Positions 1 to 10,384 of a DNA stretch of 64,000 nt are shown here, piece after piece. Source of the DNA: an uncultured Chromatiaceae bacterium (lineage in GTDB: Bacteria; Pseudomonadota; Gammaproteobacteria; Chromatiales; Chromatiaceae); the NCBI GenBank assembly GCA_937923175.1, contig CALALB010000014.1, forward strand, positions 22,902 to 86,901, given 5' to 3'. The notes beneath the pieces were generated by a model. The model saw only the letters and a list, made by a program, of their open reading frames with translations, made no database searches and was not told the DNA's origin. The translations under genes and the position numbers were made by a program. The first letter of the stretch is position 1; every line of letters starts with the position of its first letter.

Positions 1-468
1 GTCGAGATGGACATCGGCATTGCGCGCCAGGGTCGAATCGCCTCTACCGGTCAGCGCGATCAAAGGGACACCTAGACGTTTGAGGATGGGAAGCAGAGTC
101 AGGAGCTCCTCGGTCTCGCCTGAGTTTGAGATTGCCAGGACCACATCGCGCGGGGTGATCATCCCTAGGTCGCCGTGGCTTGCCTCGCCGGGGTGGACAA
201 AGAAGGCCGGGCTGCCGGTGCTCGCCAGGGTCGCAGCGATCTTGCCGCCGATATGGCCAGATTTGCCCATCCCCAGGACCACGATTCGTCCCTCACAGGC
301 CAACATATAGCGACAGGCCAGGACAAAGGCAGCATCGATCCGGTCAACCAGGGCAGAGACGGCTTGGGCCTCTGTCTCGATCACTGCCCGTCCCAGGCGC
401 TGGATCCGCTCGGTTTGCTCCGGTGCCAGCGTCAGAGGTTGGGTGCCGAGCTGACGGCGTTCGGTCAT
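1..468 (-). CDS. kdsD: Arabinose-5-phosphate isomerase KdsD, N-terminal part (runs off left edge)
   Basis: Sugar isomerase interconverting ribulose-5-P and arabinose-5-P, the first step towards KDO for lipopolysaccharide; cytoplasmic. The reverse strand from the ATG at 468 reads 156 codons without a stop and leaves the window. After a ~60-residue helical lead it carries the SIS-domain core of the KpsF/GutQ family: LGMGKSGHIGGK (about residues 65-76), then AATLASTGSPAFFVHPGEA, HGDLGMI and the sugar-phosphate loop ISNSGETEELL. The C-terminal CBS pair expected in KdsD lies outside. It diverges from the mla operon, as KdsD genes often do, although here 1.7 kb of degraded sequence intervenes. The paralogues GutQ and KpsF cannot be excluded from a fragment. 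Confidence 0.9.
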   Translation of the reverse strand, partial: MTERRQLGTQPLTLAPEQTERIQRLGRAVIETEAQAVSALVDRIDAAFVLACRYMLACEGRIVVLGMGKSGHIGGKIAATLASTGSPAFFVHPGEASHGDLGMITPRDVVLAISNSGETEELLTLLPILKRLGVPLIALTGRGDSTLARNADVHLD

Positions 469-800
469 CTTGGGTTCCAAAAGGGGTTCGGTCGAATTGG
501 TAATCTTGGGCGGATTCAACCGCGAAGTGCAACGCGGTCTTATGATTGCATAAATCCCTGCTGAGTGGCTTTGGCGTCCAGGGGCTTGAACAGTTCGATT
601 GAAACATCGCCAAGACCATGGATCCTCGACATGGAGGGCTTGGTCAGCCTCGGTGAGGCCGCCTCGGCAGGAGGGATGTCGATGACGAGGCTGCGCCCTT
701 GGGAAACTAAGGGCAAGCGGGTTGCCCAGCACCCAGCAGGCGGCCACCGAGGCTGCGACCTCGCCAGGCTCGAACCGGACAGGCCGCCCTGCGGCGGCAG
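469..800. other. Gene-free stretch upstream of kdsD and of the tnpB remnant
   Basis: No open frame here looks like a protein: the available frames are arginine- and proline-rich shadows. It should hold the kdsD promoter, but I could not place convincing -35/-10 boxes. It probably also contains whatever is left of the 5' part of the mobile element, since the tnpB remnant becomes recognisable only just before 801. I see no tRNA, CRISPR or clear terminator. Confidence 0.4.
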
Positions 801-1386
801 TTGAACGCGCTCCAGCGCGAGCGGTTTCCGGGGATGCCGGAGGTAACCAAAAACGCCCCGCAGATAGCGATTATCCAGTTGGGTGAGTCCTTCAGGAAGT
901 TCTTTGCTGGTTGTGCGGGCTCCATATCCTCACTATCTGAGGATTTAAACGGGCCCGGCCTTATGCAAAACCGGCCTCTGGTGCGTTCGCTTGCGGATAT
1001 GGGCTTCTTTGGGTTTCGTCGGCAATTGAAATACCAGATGACAGAGGCGGGCAGCTCGTGGTTGCGGAACGTCTCCTTGCCAGCAGCAAGACCTGCTCGG
1101 CCTGGGGTTTGGTGCAGGACAAAATGCCGTTGTCCGTGCAGAGATGGATTTGCCCGGATTGTGGAACCCCCAAGATCGGGACTTAAATGCGGCAAGGAAC
1201 CTGGTGAACCATGGGCTGGCCGCCCGAGGCGGCCCTGCGCTGAGTTTCGCCGGCTCAGGCCTGGGGAGAGGCAGGCGCTGGCTGCGGCCGCAAGGTAGTG
1301 GTAAAAGCGGCCTCGATGAGGCAGGAGTCAGGCAGCAGCCTTGGCCAGTCATGGTCAGATCTGCGGAGGTATTGCGGAACGGATAG
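801..1386 (+). pseudogene. tnpB: Decayed IS200/IS605-family TnpB (OrfB) nuclease gene
   Basis: TnpB is the RNA-guided nuclease of IS200/IS605 elements. From about 792 the frame reads RRQLNALQRERFPGMPEVTKNAPQ then IQLGESFRKFF, typical of the N-terminal third. It jumps directly to SEDLNGPGLMQNRPLVRSLADMGFF and FRRQLKYQ, the region around the RuvC-II glutamate. A frame change then gives VAERLLASSKTCSAWG and WICPDCGTP, the zinc ribbon with one Cys replaced by Trp. Another shift at about 1173 gives DRDLNAARNLVN, the RuvC-III motif. The middle, including the first RuvC aspartate, is deleted. With a large deletion and at least two frameshifts it cannot encode an active nuclease. No TnpA partner was seen. 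Confidence 0.82.
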
Positions 1387-1396
1387 CAGGCCAAAC

Positions 1397-1424
1397 CCTA
1401 GCCTGGGCGCCGAGGCGCGCTAGG
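1397..1424 (+). other. Bulged hairpin just after the tnpB remnant
   Basis: CCTAGC (1397-1402) pairs with GCTAGG (1419-1424), and GCGCC (1407-1411) pairs with GGCGC (1414-1418) around a two-base GA loop, leaving a four-base bulge (1403-1406) on one side. IS200/IS605 elements carry subterminal hairpins, and their tnpB 3' ends encode the omega-RNA scaffold, so this position just after the gene fits a right-end hairpin remnant. The pairing is seen directly; the link to the element is inferred. Confidence 0.45.
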
Positions 1425-2224
1425 CCGCTCGCCAGTCGGACTGGATACCTTGGGGTGGAGTGGCGAACACAAGCGGCTGCGGCTGTCTCTTGCCTGGCCG
1501 GTCCCAGGGGGACATCAGCCAGCAGCCGCTCATCCCTGAGGGGTGAGGATCACGCTGGCCCTGGTGACCGTCATTCCCGCCTCGGGGTCGCAAGTTGGCG
1601 GTTCAGCAGACAACCCGTGCGACCCTGGATATATCCAGCCTTTAGGACAATCCTCTCCTCCCCCTGGACCGAGAGGCCTTGGGCGATCGGTATGGGCCTT
1701 GACCTGCCAAGGCGGGATATGGTCCATTTTACAAGAATGATAGGTACAAGGACTATATAAGGTCCAGTCTGGTAATTTGCGATATCGATCACCCTTTTTG
1801 GCAAAGTCGCCTGCGGCAGCGCCTGGATATATTGCGCGCAGTGGGAGCGAGCGACCGTCCCGGCGGATGGTAAGCCCGCAAAACAAAGCCGCCGCAGATG
1901 GCAAGACGAGATTTCGGTCCTTCTGCAGAAACCCTCTCCCAAAGGCCCGGACAAGGCAGCGGTGCGGCAACTCGATACGAATGACACCCTGCGCCGGCAT
2001 ACCAGGCGGACACCCACACTCGAGACTGCCGATGCCGGGCCCGGAAACAGTTCTGGCGTCGCCAGGGCCATCCATCGGTTGTGCACCCGAGTCTGATCCA
2101 TCCGCCTTAAGGGGAGCAGGCGGGGACAGTGCGCCCAAGAAACCAGGCAGGGCTTCGGCTTTTGCCTGGCTTTAACCGAACATGCCGATCGACGCTGAGT
2201 CATGCCGGATGCCCAGGTTTGAAC
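1425..2224. other. Gene-poor region between tnpB remnant and mlaF
   Basis: Long open frames exist on both strands (for example minus-strand 1530-2138) but overlap each other, are rich in Pro/Arg/Cys, show no domain I recognise and lack good ribosome sites, so I do not call genes. A stretch around 1567-1590 resembles a degenerate copy of the short GTCATTCCCGC-type intergenic repeat. This is probably eroded mobile or intergenic DNA. It must contain the promoter for the mla-murA-his operon near 2100-2224, which I could not locate by eye. Confidence 0.4.
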
Positions 2225-3079
2225 ATGTTCGCTGAACCCCCGGTCAACCCGGACAGCGGGGCGAGCTCCAAGGAGAGCCATGCCGAACCCCTGGTTGAGA
2301 TCCGCGATCTTTGTTTTCGACGCGGCGACCAGCTCATCTTCGCGGACCTGAATCTTGACCTCCCGTGCGGTTTGGTGACTGCCGTGATGGGGCCGAGCGG
2401 GAGCGGCAAGACGACCCTGTTGAAGCTGATCACCGGCCAGCTCAAGCCGGATGCAGGAAGCATCCGGGTCGCTGGCGAGGAGATCACCCGGCTCGATCAA
2501 CAAGGGCTATTCCGCTTGCGCCGTCGGATGGGGATGCTGTTTCAGTCGAGCGCCTTGCTGACCGATCTGAGTGTCTTCGATAATGTTGCCTATCCGCTGC
2601 GTGAGCACACCAGGCTTTCCCCCTCGCTGATCCGCAAGCTGGTTTTACTCAAGCTTGAGGCCGTCGGTCTACGCGGCGCCTGGAGTCTCATGCCGAGCGA
2701 GCTTTCAGGCGGCATGGCGCGGCGGGTGGCCCTGGCGCGGGCGATTGCCCTTGATCCGATGATGATCCTCTATGACGAGCCTTTCACCGGCCAAGACCCG
2801 ATCTCGATGGGGATGCTCATGGCCTTGATCCGCAAGCTCAATGATGCTGCCCGTCTCACCTCGATCCTGGTGTCGCATGACGTCCAAGAGACCCTGCGGA
2901 TCGCCGACTGGATCTATCTCATCGCCGAGGGCCGGGTGCTTGCCCAGGGGACACCGGCGGCCTTGACTCGAGATCCTTCCCCCTGGGTCCGTCAATTCCT
3001 GGATGGTCTGCCGGATGGCCCGGTGCACTTCCATTATCCGGCTCCGCCCTTGGCTAAGGATCTTTTGGGATGGGGATGA
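2225..3079 (+). CDS. mlaF: MlaF, ATP-binding subunit of the phospholipid transporter
   Basis: ATPase of the inner-membrane MlaFEDB complex, which moves phospholipids between the inner membrane and the periplasmic carrier MlaC to keep outer-membrane asymmetry. The 284-residue product has Walker A GPSGSGKTT (residues 56-64), signature LSGGMARR (about 160-167) and Walker B MMILYDEPF (about 179-187), then the switch His in LVSHD. I chose the ATG at 2225 because the family begins close to the LVEIRDLCF strand; the open frame extends upstream to 2129 without recognisable protein. It is the first gene of mlaFEDCB-murA-hisGDC and overlaps mlaE by 10 bases, implying translational coupling. Confidence 0.93.
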   Translation: MFAEPPVNPDSGASSKESHAEPLVEIRDLCFRRGDQLIFADLNLDLPCGLVTAVMGPSGSGKTTLLKLITGQLKPDAGSIRVAGEEITRLDQQGLFRLRRRMGMLFQSSALLTDLSVFDNVAYPLREHTRLSPSLIRKLVLLKLEAVGLRGAWSLMPSELSGGMARRVALARAIALDPMMILYDEPFTGQDPISMGMLMALIRKLNDAARLTSILVSHDVQETLRIADWIYLIAEGRVLAQGTPAALTRDPSPWVRQFLDGLPDGPVHFHYPAPPLAKDLLGWG

Positions 3080-3861
3080 CGCGCACTGCCCTGATGCAGC
3101 TCGGAACCAGCGTGCTCGCTGGTCTGGAACGGCTCGGACGGGCGCATCTGCTGTTGTTGGCAACCCTCTGCGCCTCGGATGAGGTGCTGCGCCGCCCGCG
3201 TCTGGTGCTCGAACAGGTCTTCAACATCGGCACCCTGTCCTTGGTGATCGTCGGGGTCTCGGGCCTATTCGTGGGCATGGTCTTGGGCCTGCAAGGCTAC
3301 ACTGTGCTCGCCAAGTTCGGTGCCGCCGAGAGCCTGGGTATCCTGGTCGCTGCCTCCCTGGTGCGCGAGCTGGGGCCGGTGGTGACAGCTCTCTTGGTTG
3401 CAGGACGGGCGGGCTCAGCGCTCACCGCTGAGATCGGTCTGATGAAGGCGACCGAGCAGCTAGCGGCGCTCGAGATGATGGCGGTCGATCCAATCCGTCG
3501 GATCCTCGCCCCGCGTCTGCTCGGTGGCTTGATCAGCATGCCGCTGCTTGCAGCCATCTTTAGCGCGGTGGGGGTCGTAGGCGGCTATTTCGTTGGGGTC
3601 GGACTCCTGGGCGTGGATGCCGGGGCCTATTGGGGTCAGATGCAGGCCAGGATCGATGTCCAAGAGGACCTGGTCAACGGGGTCATCAAGAGCCTGGTCT
3701 TTGGTTTGGTGGTCACCTCGGTGGCGCTTTTTCAGGGCTATGAGGCAGTGCCAACCGCTGAGGGGGTCAGCCGGGCGACGACACGCGCAGTGGTCCAGTC
3801 GGCCTTGTTGGTCCTAGGGCTCGATTTCATCCTGACGGCCCTGATGTTTGGGGGTGACTGA
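3070..3861 (+). CDS. mlaE: MlaE, permease subunit of the phospholipid transporter
   Basis: Integral membrane partner of MlaF in the Mla retrograde/anterograde phospholipid transport complex. The 263-residue protein has the MlaE/YrbE pattern: an amphipathic N-terminus, a first hydrophobic stretch around LSLVIVGVSGLFVGMVLGLQ, the conserved block VRELGPVVTALLVAGRAGSALTAEIG, then EQLAALEMMAVDPIRRILAPR and a hydrophobic C-terminal half ending in LGLDFILTALMFGGD. It starts inside the end of mlaF. Its stop (3859-3861) lies one base before the mlaD start, the usual tight packing of this operon. Confidence 0.93.
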   Translation: MGMTRTALMQLGTSVLAGLERLGRAHLLLLATLCASDEVLRRPRLVLEQVFNIGTLSLVIVGVSGLFVGMVLGLQGYTVLAKFGAAESLGILVAASLVRELGPVVTALLVAGRAGSALTAEIGLMKATEQLAALEMMAVDPIRRILAPRLLGGLISMPLLAAIFSAVGVVGGYFVGVGLLGVDAGAYWGQMQARIDVQEDLVNGVIKSLVFGLVVTSVALFQGYEAVPTAEGVSRATTRAVVQSALLVLGLDFILTALMFGGD

Positions 3862-3862
3862 G

Positions 3863-4327
3863 ATGGTCAAACGCGGCATGCTCGAGCTTCTCGTCGGGCT
3901 CTTTGTGTCCCTGGGTTTTGTCGCCCTGTTTTTTCTTGCCATGCAGGTCAGCAATCTCAGCCTGAATCTGGATCAGGGCGGCTACCGGTTGACGGCGCGC
4001 TTTGGTAATGTCGGCAGTCTCAGGGCACGCGCGCCAGTGACCATGGCCGGGGTGCGTATCGGCCGGGTCGAATCGATCCAATTCGATCAACACACCTATG
4101 AGGCCGTCGTGGTGATGCGGATCGACCCCCAGATCAATGCCATTCCAGAGGATACCATCGCCAGCATCCTGACGGCTGGACTGCTTGGTGAACAATATAT
4201 CGGTCTCGAACCGGGCAGCAGCCCTGATTTCTTGCAGGATGGCGATGAGATTACCCACACCCAATCGGCATTGGTGCTCGAACGGATGATCGGACAGTTT
4301 CTTTTCAAAAAGGCAGGTGAGGGTTGA
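3863..4327 (+). CDS. mlaD: MlaD, MCE-domain substrate-binding subunit
   Basis: Membrane-anchored MCE protein forming the hexameric ring that passes lipid between MlaE and MlaC. The 154-residue product has one N-terminal membrane helix (about residues 5-25, LELLVGLFVSLGFVALFFL) and a single MCE domain with the hallmark sequences YRLTARFGNVGSLRARAPVTMAGVRIGRV and TAGLLGEQYIGLEPG. I start at ATG 3863, directly after the mlaE stop, because the upstream TTG at 3848 would only add five residues inside mlaE. The periplasmic tail after the MCE fold is short, as in E. coli MlaD. The stop abuts mlaC. Confidence 0.92.
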   Translation: MVKRGMLELLVGLFVSLGFVALFFLAMQVSNLSLNLDQGGYRLTARFGNVGSLRARAPVTMAGVRIGRVESIQFDQHTYEAVVVMRIDPQINAIPEDTIASILTAGLLGEQYIGLEPGSSPDFLQDGDEITHTQSALVLERMIGQFLFKKAGEG

Positions 4328-4944
4328 ATGCTGACGCGACGTCAGGTCCTGTCATTGCCGGTGATTGGTCTTGCGCTGGTTCAATCCGGCGCGCAGGCGG
4401 CTGAGCTCGGCGAGGCCACCGAGCTGGTCAAACGCACGGCCGAACAGATGCTGGAGATCCTCAGGACGCGCCGCGCCGAGATCGAGCAACAGCCTGCTCT
4501 GCTCGGTGAGCTCGTCGAGAGTATCGTGTTACCCTATTTTGACTTCGAGCGGATCACCCAAGGGGCGGTTGGACCTGCCTGGCGCCAGGCGACCCCCGCC
4601 CAGCAGCGCCGTTTAATCGAGGGATTTAAGCAGCTGCTCATCCGCACCTATGGCCGTGCCCTGCTTAATTATTCTGGCCAAGAGATCCGTTATCTGCCTG
4701 AACGTCCGGGTCAGCGCCCAGGTATGACCACAGTCACCATTGAGGTCCGCTCCCCAGGATCTGCGCCCATTCCGATTGAATATCGCATGCACTCAGCTAG
4801 CGGACGTTGGCAGGTCTATGATGTGATCATCGACCATGCCAGTCTGGTCGGCAATTATCGCAGCAGTTTCATCGAGGAGATCCGGCAAAACGGGATCGAT
4901 GGGCTGATCGAGCGGCTCGAGTCCATGAATCGCCAAGGTGGGGC

Positions 4945-4948
<4 letters not shown>
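4328..4948 (+). CDS. mlaC: MlaC, periplasmic phospholipid-binding protein
   Basis: Soluble periplasmic shuttle carrying phospholipid between the outer-membrane MlaA complex and inner-membrane MlaFEDB. The 206-residue precursor starts with a cleavable signal peptide ending in AQAAEL (about residue 25). Its n-region is MLTRRQVLSL, a twin-arginine-like pair ahead of a moderately hydrophobic core, which could suggest Tat export, although a Sec signal is equally possible. The mature part matches the Tol-Tol-Ttg2/MlaC family: VLPYFDFERITQGAVGPAWR, a middle GRALLNYSGQEIRYLP, and a WQVYDVIIDHASLVGNYRSSF block. It directly follows mlaD with no gap. Confidence 0.9.
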
Positions 4949-7251
<2,303 letters not shown>

Positions 7252-7298
7252 GGGCCAGCGATCCCTGTTTCTCTGATGATTTGCTCGGAGCGATCTCC

Positions 7299-8606
7299 GT
7301 GACCGATATTCAACGTCTCTCAACCGCCGACCCTGGCTTTAGGGCCCAACTCGAGCGCCTGCTTGCTTGGGAATCGCTCGTCGATGAGCGGGTCCAGACG
7401 ACCGTAGCCGAGATCATCCGGGCAGTTCGCACGCACGGCGACCTGGCGCTCATGGAGTACACCGCCCGGTTCGATCGCTGGACGCCTGGTTCAGCCAGTG
7501 CGCTTGAGATCCCCCGCGCGCGTCTCAAGGCAGCCTGGGAGGGGATAGCGGATGAGCAGCGTTCGGCATTAAGGCTTGCTGCCGAGCGCATCCGCACCTA
7601 TGCCGAGCATCAAAAGCTCAACGGTTGGCGCTATCGTGAGCCCGACGGCACCCTGCTCGGCCAACAGGTCACGCCCTTGGATCGGGTCGGTCTCTATGTC
7701 CCGGGCGGCAAGGCGGCCTATCCCTCCTCGGTCCTGATGAATGCACTGCCAGCCAAGGTCGCCGGTGTCCCTGAGCTCATCATGGTGGTCCCGACCCCGG
7801 CGGGTGAGCTCAATGAGCTGGTGCTTGCTGCGGCCCAGATCGCTGGGGTAGATCGCGCCTTTGCCATTGGCGGCGCCCAGGCGATCGCCGCCCTGGCCTA
7901 TGGCACCCAGACTATCCCCCCCGTCGATAAGATCGTCGGCCCAGGCAATGTCTATGTCGCTGCTGCTAAGCGCGCTGTCTTCGGGCGGGTAGGGATCGAC
8001 ATGGTCGCTGGTCCCTCCGAGATCCTGGTGATCTGCGATGGGCAGACCGATCCCGACTGGATCGCCATGGACCTGTTCTCCCAGGCTGAGCATGACGAGG
8101 ATGCCCAGGCGATACTTGTCAGCTGGGATGAGCGGTTTTTAGATCAGGTAGCGGCAAGCATCGATCGGCTACTCCCCGGCATGGAGCGCGCCCCGATCAT
8201 TGCCAAGGCACTGACGCGCCGCGGTGCCCTGATTCTGGCCTGTGACCTCGATGATGCCCTCGCGGTGGCCAACCTGGTTGCTCCTGAGCATCTGGAGCTC
8301 TCGATTGCTGACCCAGAGTCAGTGGTGGGGCGGATCCGGCATGCCGGCGCCATCTTTATGGGGCGGCACACCCCAGAGGCCCTGGGCGATTATTGCGCCG
8401 GGCCCAACCATGTCCTGCCGACCTCGCGCACCGCGCGGTTTTCCTCCCCCCTCGGGGTTTATGACTTCCAGAAACGCTCGAGTCTCCTGCAGGTCTCGCC
8501 AGAGGCCGCTGCCGTCCTGGCCGAGACCGCCTCGATCCTGGCCCGGGGCGAGGGTCTGACCGCGCATGCGCGCTCGGCCGAGTATCGCGGGAATCGCCGC
8601 CCATGA
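7299..8606 (+). CDS. hisD: Histidinol dehydrogenase HisD
   Basis: Zinc enzyme making the last two oxidations of histidine synthesis, histidinol to histidine with 2 NAD+. The 435-residue protein contains [69 protein letters not shown] and LVAPEHLEL, all standard HisD blocks. I start at GTG 7299 because GGAG lies 8 bases upstream (7287-7290) and the protein then opens with [13 protein letters not shown] as in the family; an upstream TTG at 7281 would lack a ribosome site. It follows hisG after 47 bases and overlaps hisC by four. Confidence 0.95.
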   Translation: MTDIQRLSTADPGFRAQLERLLAWESLVDERVQTTVAEIIRAVRTHGDLALMEYTARFDRWTPGSASALEIPRARLKAAWEGIADEQRSALRLAAERIRTYAEHQKLNGWRYREPDGTLLGQQVTPLDRVGLYVPGGKAAYPSSVLMNALPAKVAGVPELIMVVPTPAGELNELVLAAAQIAGVDRAFAIGGAQAIAALAYGTQTIPPVDKIVGPGNVYVAAAKRAVFGRVGIDMVAGPSEILVICDGQTDPDWIAMDLFSQAEHDEDAQAILVSWDERFLDQVAASIDRLLPGMERAPIIAKALTRRGALILACDLDDALAVANLVAPEHLELSIADPESVVGRIRHAGAIFMGRHTPEALGDYCAGPNHVLPTSRTARFSSPLGVYDFQKRSSLLQVSPEAAAVLAETASILARGEGLTAHARSAEYRGNRRP

Positions 8607-9679
8607 GCGCACGTCTGCAAGACCTCATCCGCCCTGAGATCCAGGCATTGTCAGCCTATGCGGTGCCTGATGCCCAGGGCCTCGTCAAGCTCGATGCGAT
8701 GGAAAACCCCTATCCGCTGCCCGAGTCATTGCGCGGACCCTGGCTGGCGGCGCTGAGGGACCTTGCGCTCAATCGCTATCCAGACCCGCGCGCATCTGAG
8801 CTGGCTGTGATTCTGCGCGAGACGATGTCTATCCCCCCAGAGGCCGGCATTTTGCTTGGCAATGGCTCGGATGAGCTGATCCAGATGCTGGCCCTGGCGG
8901 TAGCGTGGCCGGGGGCTAAGCTCCTTGCGGTTGAGCCAAGCTTTGTGATGTACCGGCTGATCGGTCTTTTTGCCGGTTTAGACTATGTCGGGGTCCGCTT
9001 GAGGGCCGATGATTTCGCGCTGGATCTGGAGGCGGTGCTGGCCGCTATTGAACGCGAACGGCCTGTGCTCACCTATCTGGCCTATCCAAACAACCCAACC
9101 GGTAATCGCTTTGAGTCCGAGGAGTTGGTGCAGATCATCGAGGCCTCATCTGGGCTCGTGGTGATCGACGAGGCCTATGCGCCCTTCACCGATGCGAGTT
9201 TTCTGGGGCGGGTCGGGGATTGGGACAATCTTTTAGTCTTGCGCACCCTGTCCAAAATGGGCCTGGCAGGGCTTCGGCTCGGTTATCTGGTGGGTCCAAC
9301 CGCCTGGATCGCCGAGATCGACAAAGTCCGTCTGCCTTATAACATCAATCTCCTAACCCAGACCACAGCGGCCTTCGCCCTGCGCCACAAGGCGATCTTC
9401 GATGAGCAGGCCCAGCGGATTCGTCATGAGCGCACCAGGTTGTATGAGGCGCTCGAACAGCTCCGTGGCTGCTATCCCTATCCCAGCGAGGCCAATTTCA
9501 TCCTGGTTCGCGTCTCCCCGGGTCAGGCCGGGCAGCTATTTGCCGGCCTGAGGGCAGCAGGGATCTTGGTGAAAAATCTCGACGGCACCCATCCCTTATT
9601 GCAGGACTGCCTGCGGATCACTGTAGGCACCCCCGAGGAGAACGACCAGCTGTTACAGGCCTTGGCAGGCTTGTTGTAA
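8603..9679 (+). CDS. hisC: Histidinol-phosphate aminotransferase HisC
   Basis: PLP enzyme converting imidazole-acetol phosphate to histidinol phosphate. The 358 residues show the class I/II aminotransferase fold: [12 protein letters not shown] at the start, [35 protein letters not shown], and [16 protein letters not shown] with the PLP-binding lysine at 218, followed by [10 protein letters not shown]. These match HisC rather than a general aspartate aminotransferase. It is the last gene of the operon. No obvious terminator hairpin with a T tract follows before the tRNA gene. Confidence 0.95.
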   Translation: MSARLQDLIRPEIQALSAYAVPDAQGLVKLDAMENPYPLPESLRGPWLAALRDLALNRYPDPRASELAVILRETMSIPPEAGILLGNGSDELIQMLALAVAWPGAKLLAVEPSFVMYRLIGLFAGLDYVGVRLRADDFALDLEAVLAAIERERPVLTYLAYPNNPTGNRFESEELVQIIEASSGLVVIDEAYAPFTDASFLGRVGDWDNLLVLRTLSKMGLAGLRLGYLVGPTAWIAEIDKVRLPYNINLLTQTTAAFALRHKAIFDEQAQRIRHERTRLYEALEQLRGCYPYPSEANFILVRVSPGQAGQLFAGLRAAGILVKNLDGTHPLLQDCLRITVGTPEENDQLLQALAGLL

Positions 9680-9812
9680 CCTTGACAGGTGCGCAGCTTG
9701 GGTCGGGCTGAATTGCCAGATCTGCCCGGCAGCCCTCTGATTCTATCCATCTCGACTGACCCCTTGGGTCTTGTCAGCGCCAAGTATTGCGGTTACCATC
9801 CTCCCCTCAAAG

Positions 9813-9887
9813 GGGCGCATAGCTCAGCGGGAGAGCACTGCCTTCACACGGCAGGGGTCACAGGTTCAATCCCTGTTGCGCCCACCA
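9813..9887 (+). tRNA. tRNA-Val (anticodon CAC)
   Basis: Acceptor stem GGGCGCA pairs with TGCGCCC, D arm AGCTCAGCGGGAGAGC, anticodon stem CTGCC/GGCAG enclosing loop TTCACAC (anticodon CAC, reading GUG valine codons), T arm ACAGG-TTCAATC-CCTGT, discriminator A and an encoded CCA. All arms pair. It stands alone, 24 bases before yjbQ. Confidence 0.95.
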
Positions 9888-9910
9888 TCCCTTGATCATG
9901 GCTGCAAGCC

Positions 9911-10327
9911 ATGCGCGAGCTCATCCATCTCTCCTCCCATCGTCCCCAGCAACTGATCGATATCACCGAGCGCGTACGGACTATCGTTGCCCAAAGCGGT
10001 GTCCGGGAGGGGCTGGTCAATGTGTATGCCCAGGGCGCGACGGCTGCCATCCTGATCCAGGAAAACTGGGACGAGAGCGTCCAATTGGATGTCATCGATC
10101 TGTTGAGCCGGCTGATCCCCAAGGGCATCTGGCGGCATGATCGGCAAGACGGCAACGGCGATGCCCATCTGAAGGCCGGTCTCATCGGCCCTTCCGAGAC
10201 CATCCCTGTGATTGCAGGCGAATTAGGCCTGTCGCGCTGGCAGAATATCTTTTTTTGTGAGTTCGACGGTCCCCGCCCCGATCGACGGGTCATGGTCACC
10301 GTAATGCCTGATTCGCCGCACGGCTAG
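9911..10327 (+). CDS. yjbQ: YjbQ/UPF0047 family protein
   Basis: Small cytoplasmic protein of the YjbQ family; members show secondary thiamine-phosphate synthase activity, but the real role is unsettled. The 138 residues show family signs: the opening HLSSHRPQQLIDITERVRTIVAQSG, GLVNVYAQGATAAILIQENWD, DGNGDAHLKAGLIGPSETIPVIAGEL with the conserved HLK and E residues, and the ending WQNIFFCEFDGPRPDRRVMV. The usual family His in the GLVNVY-x-x-H-T stretch is replaced here (YAQGAT), which may affect metal or phosphate binding. It starts 24 bases after the tRNA gene. Confidence 0.88.
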   Translation: MRELIHLSSHRPQQLIDITERVRTIVAQSGVREGLVNVYAQGATAAILIQENWDESVQLDVIDLLSRLIPKGIWRHDRQDGNGDAHLKAGLIGPSETIPVIAGELGLSRWQNIFFCEFDGPRPDRRVMVTVMPDSPHG

Positions 10328-10384
10328 ATTCTGGCTTGCCTGGGTGGTCGATTGCATCTGCTGCCAGGGTCTAGAAACGCAGAG

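Noticed and set aside
165..619. Plus- and minus-strand open frames over kdsD and its upstream
   Set aside because: They are shadows of the clear KdsD frame or have no family signature.
1530..2138. 202-codon minus-strand open frame and a longer one to 2503
   Set aside because: Overlaps the mlaF coding start or other open frames, has Pro/Arg/Cys-rich shadow composition, no recognised motif and no ribosome site.
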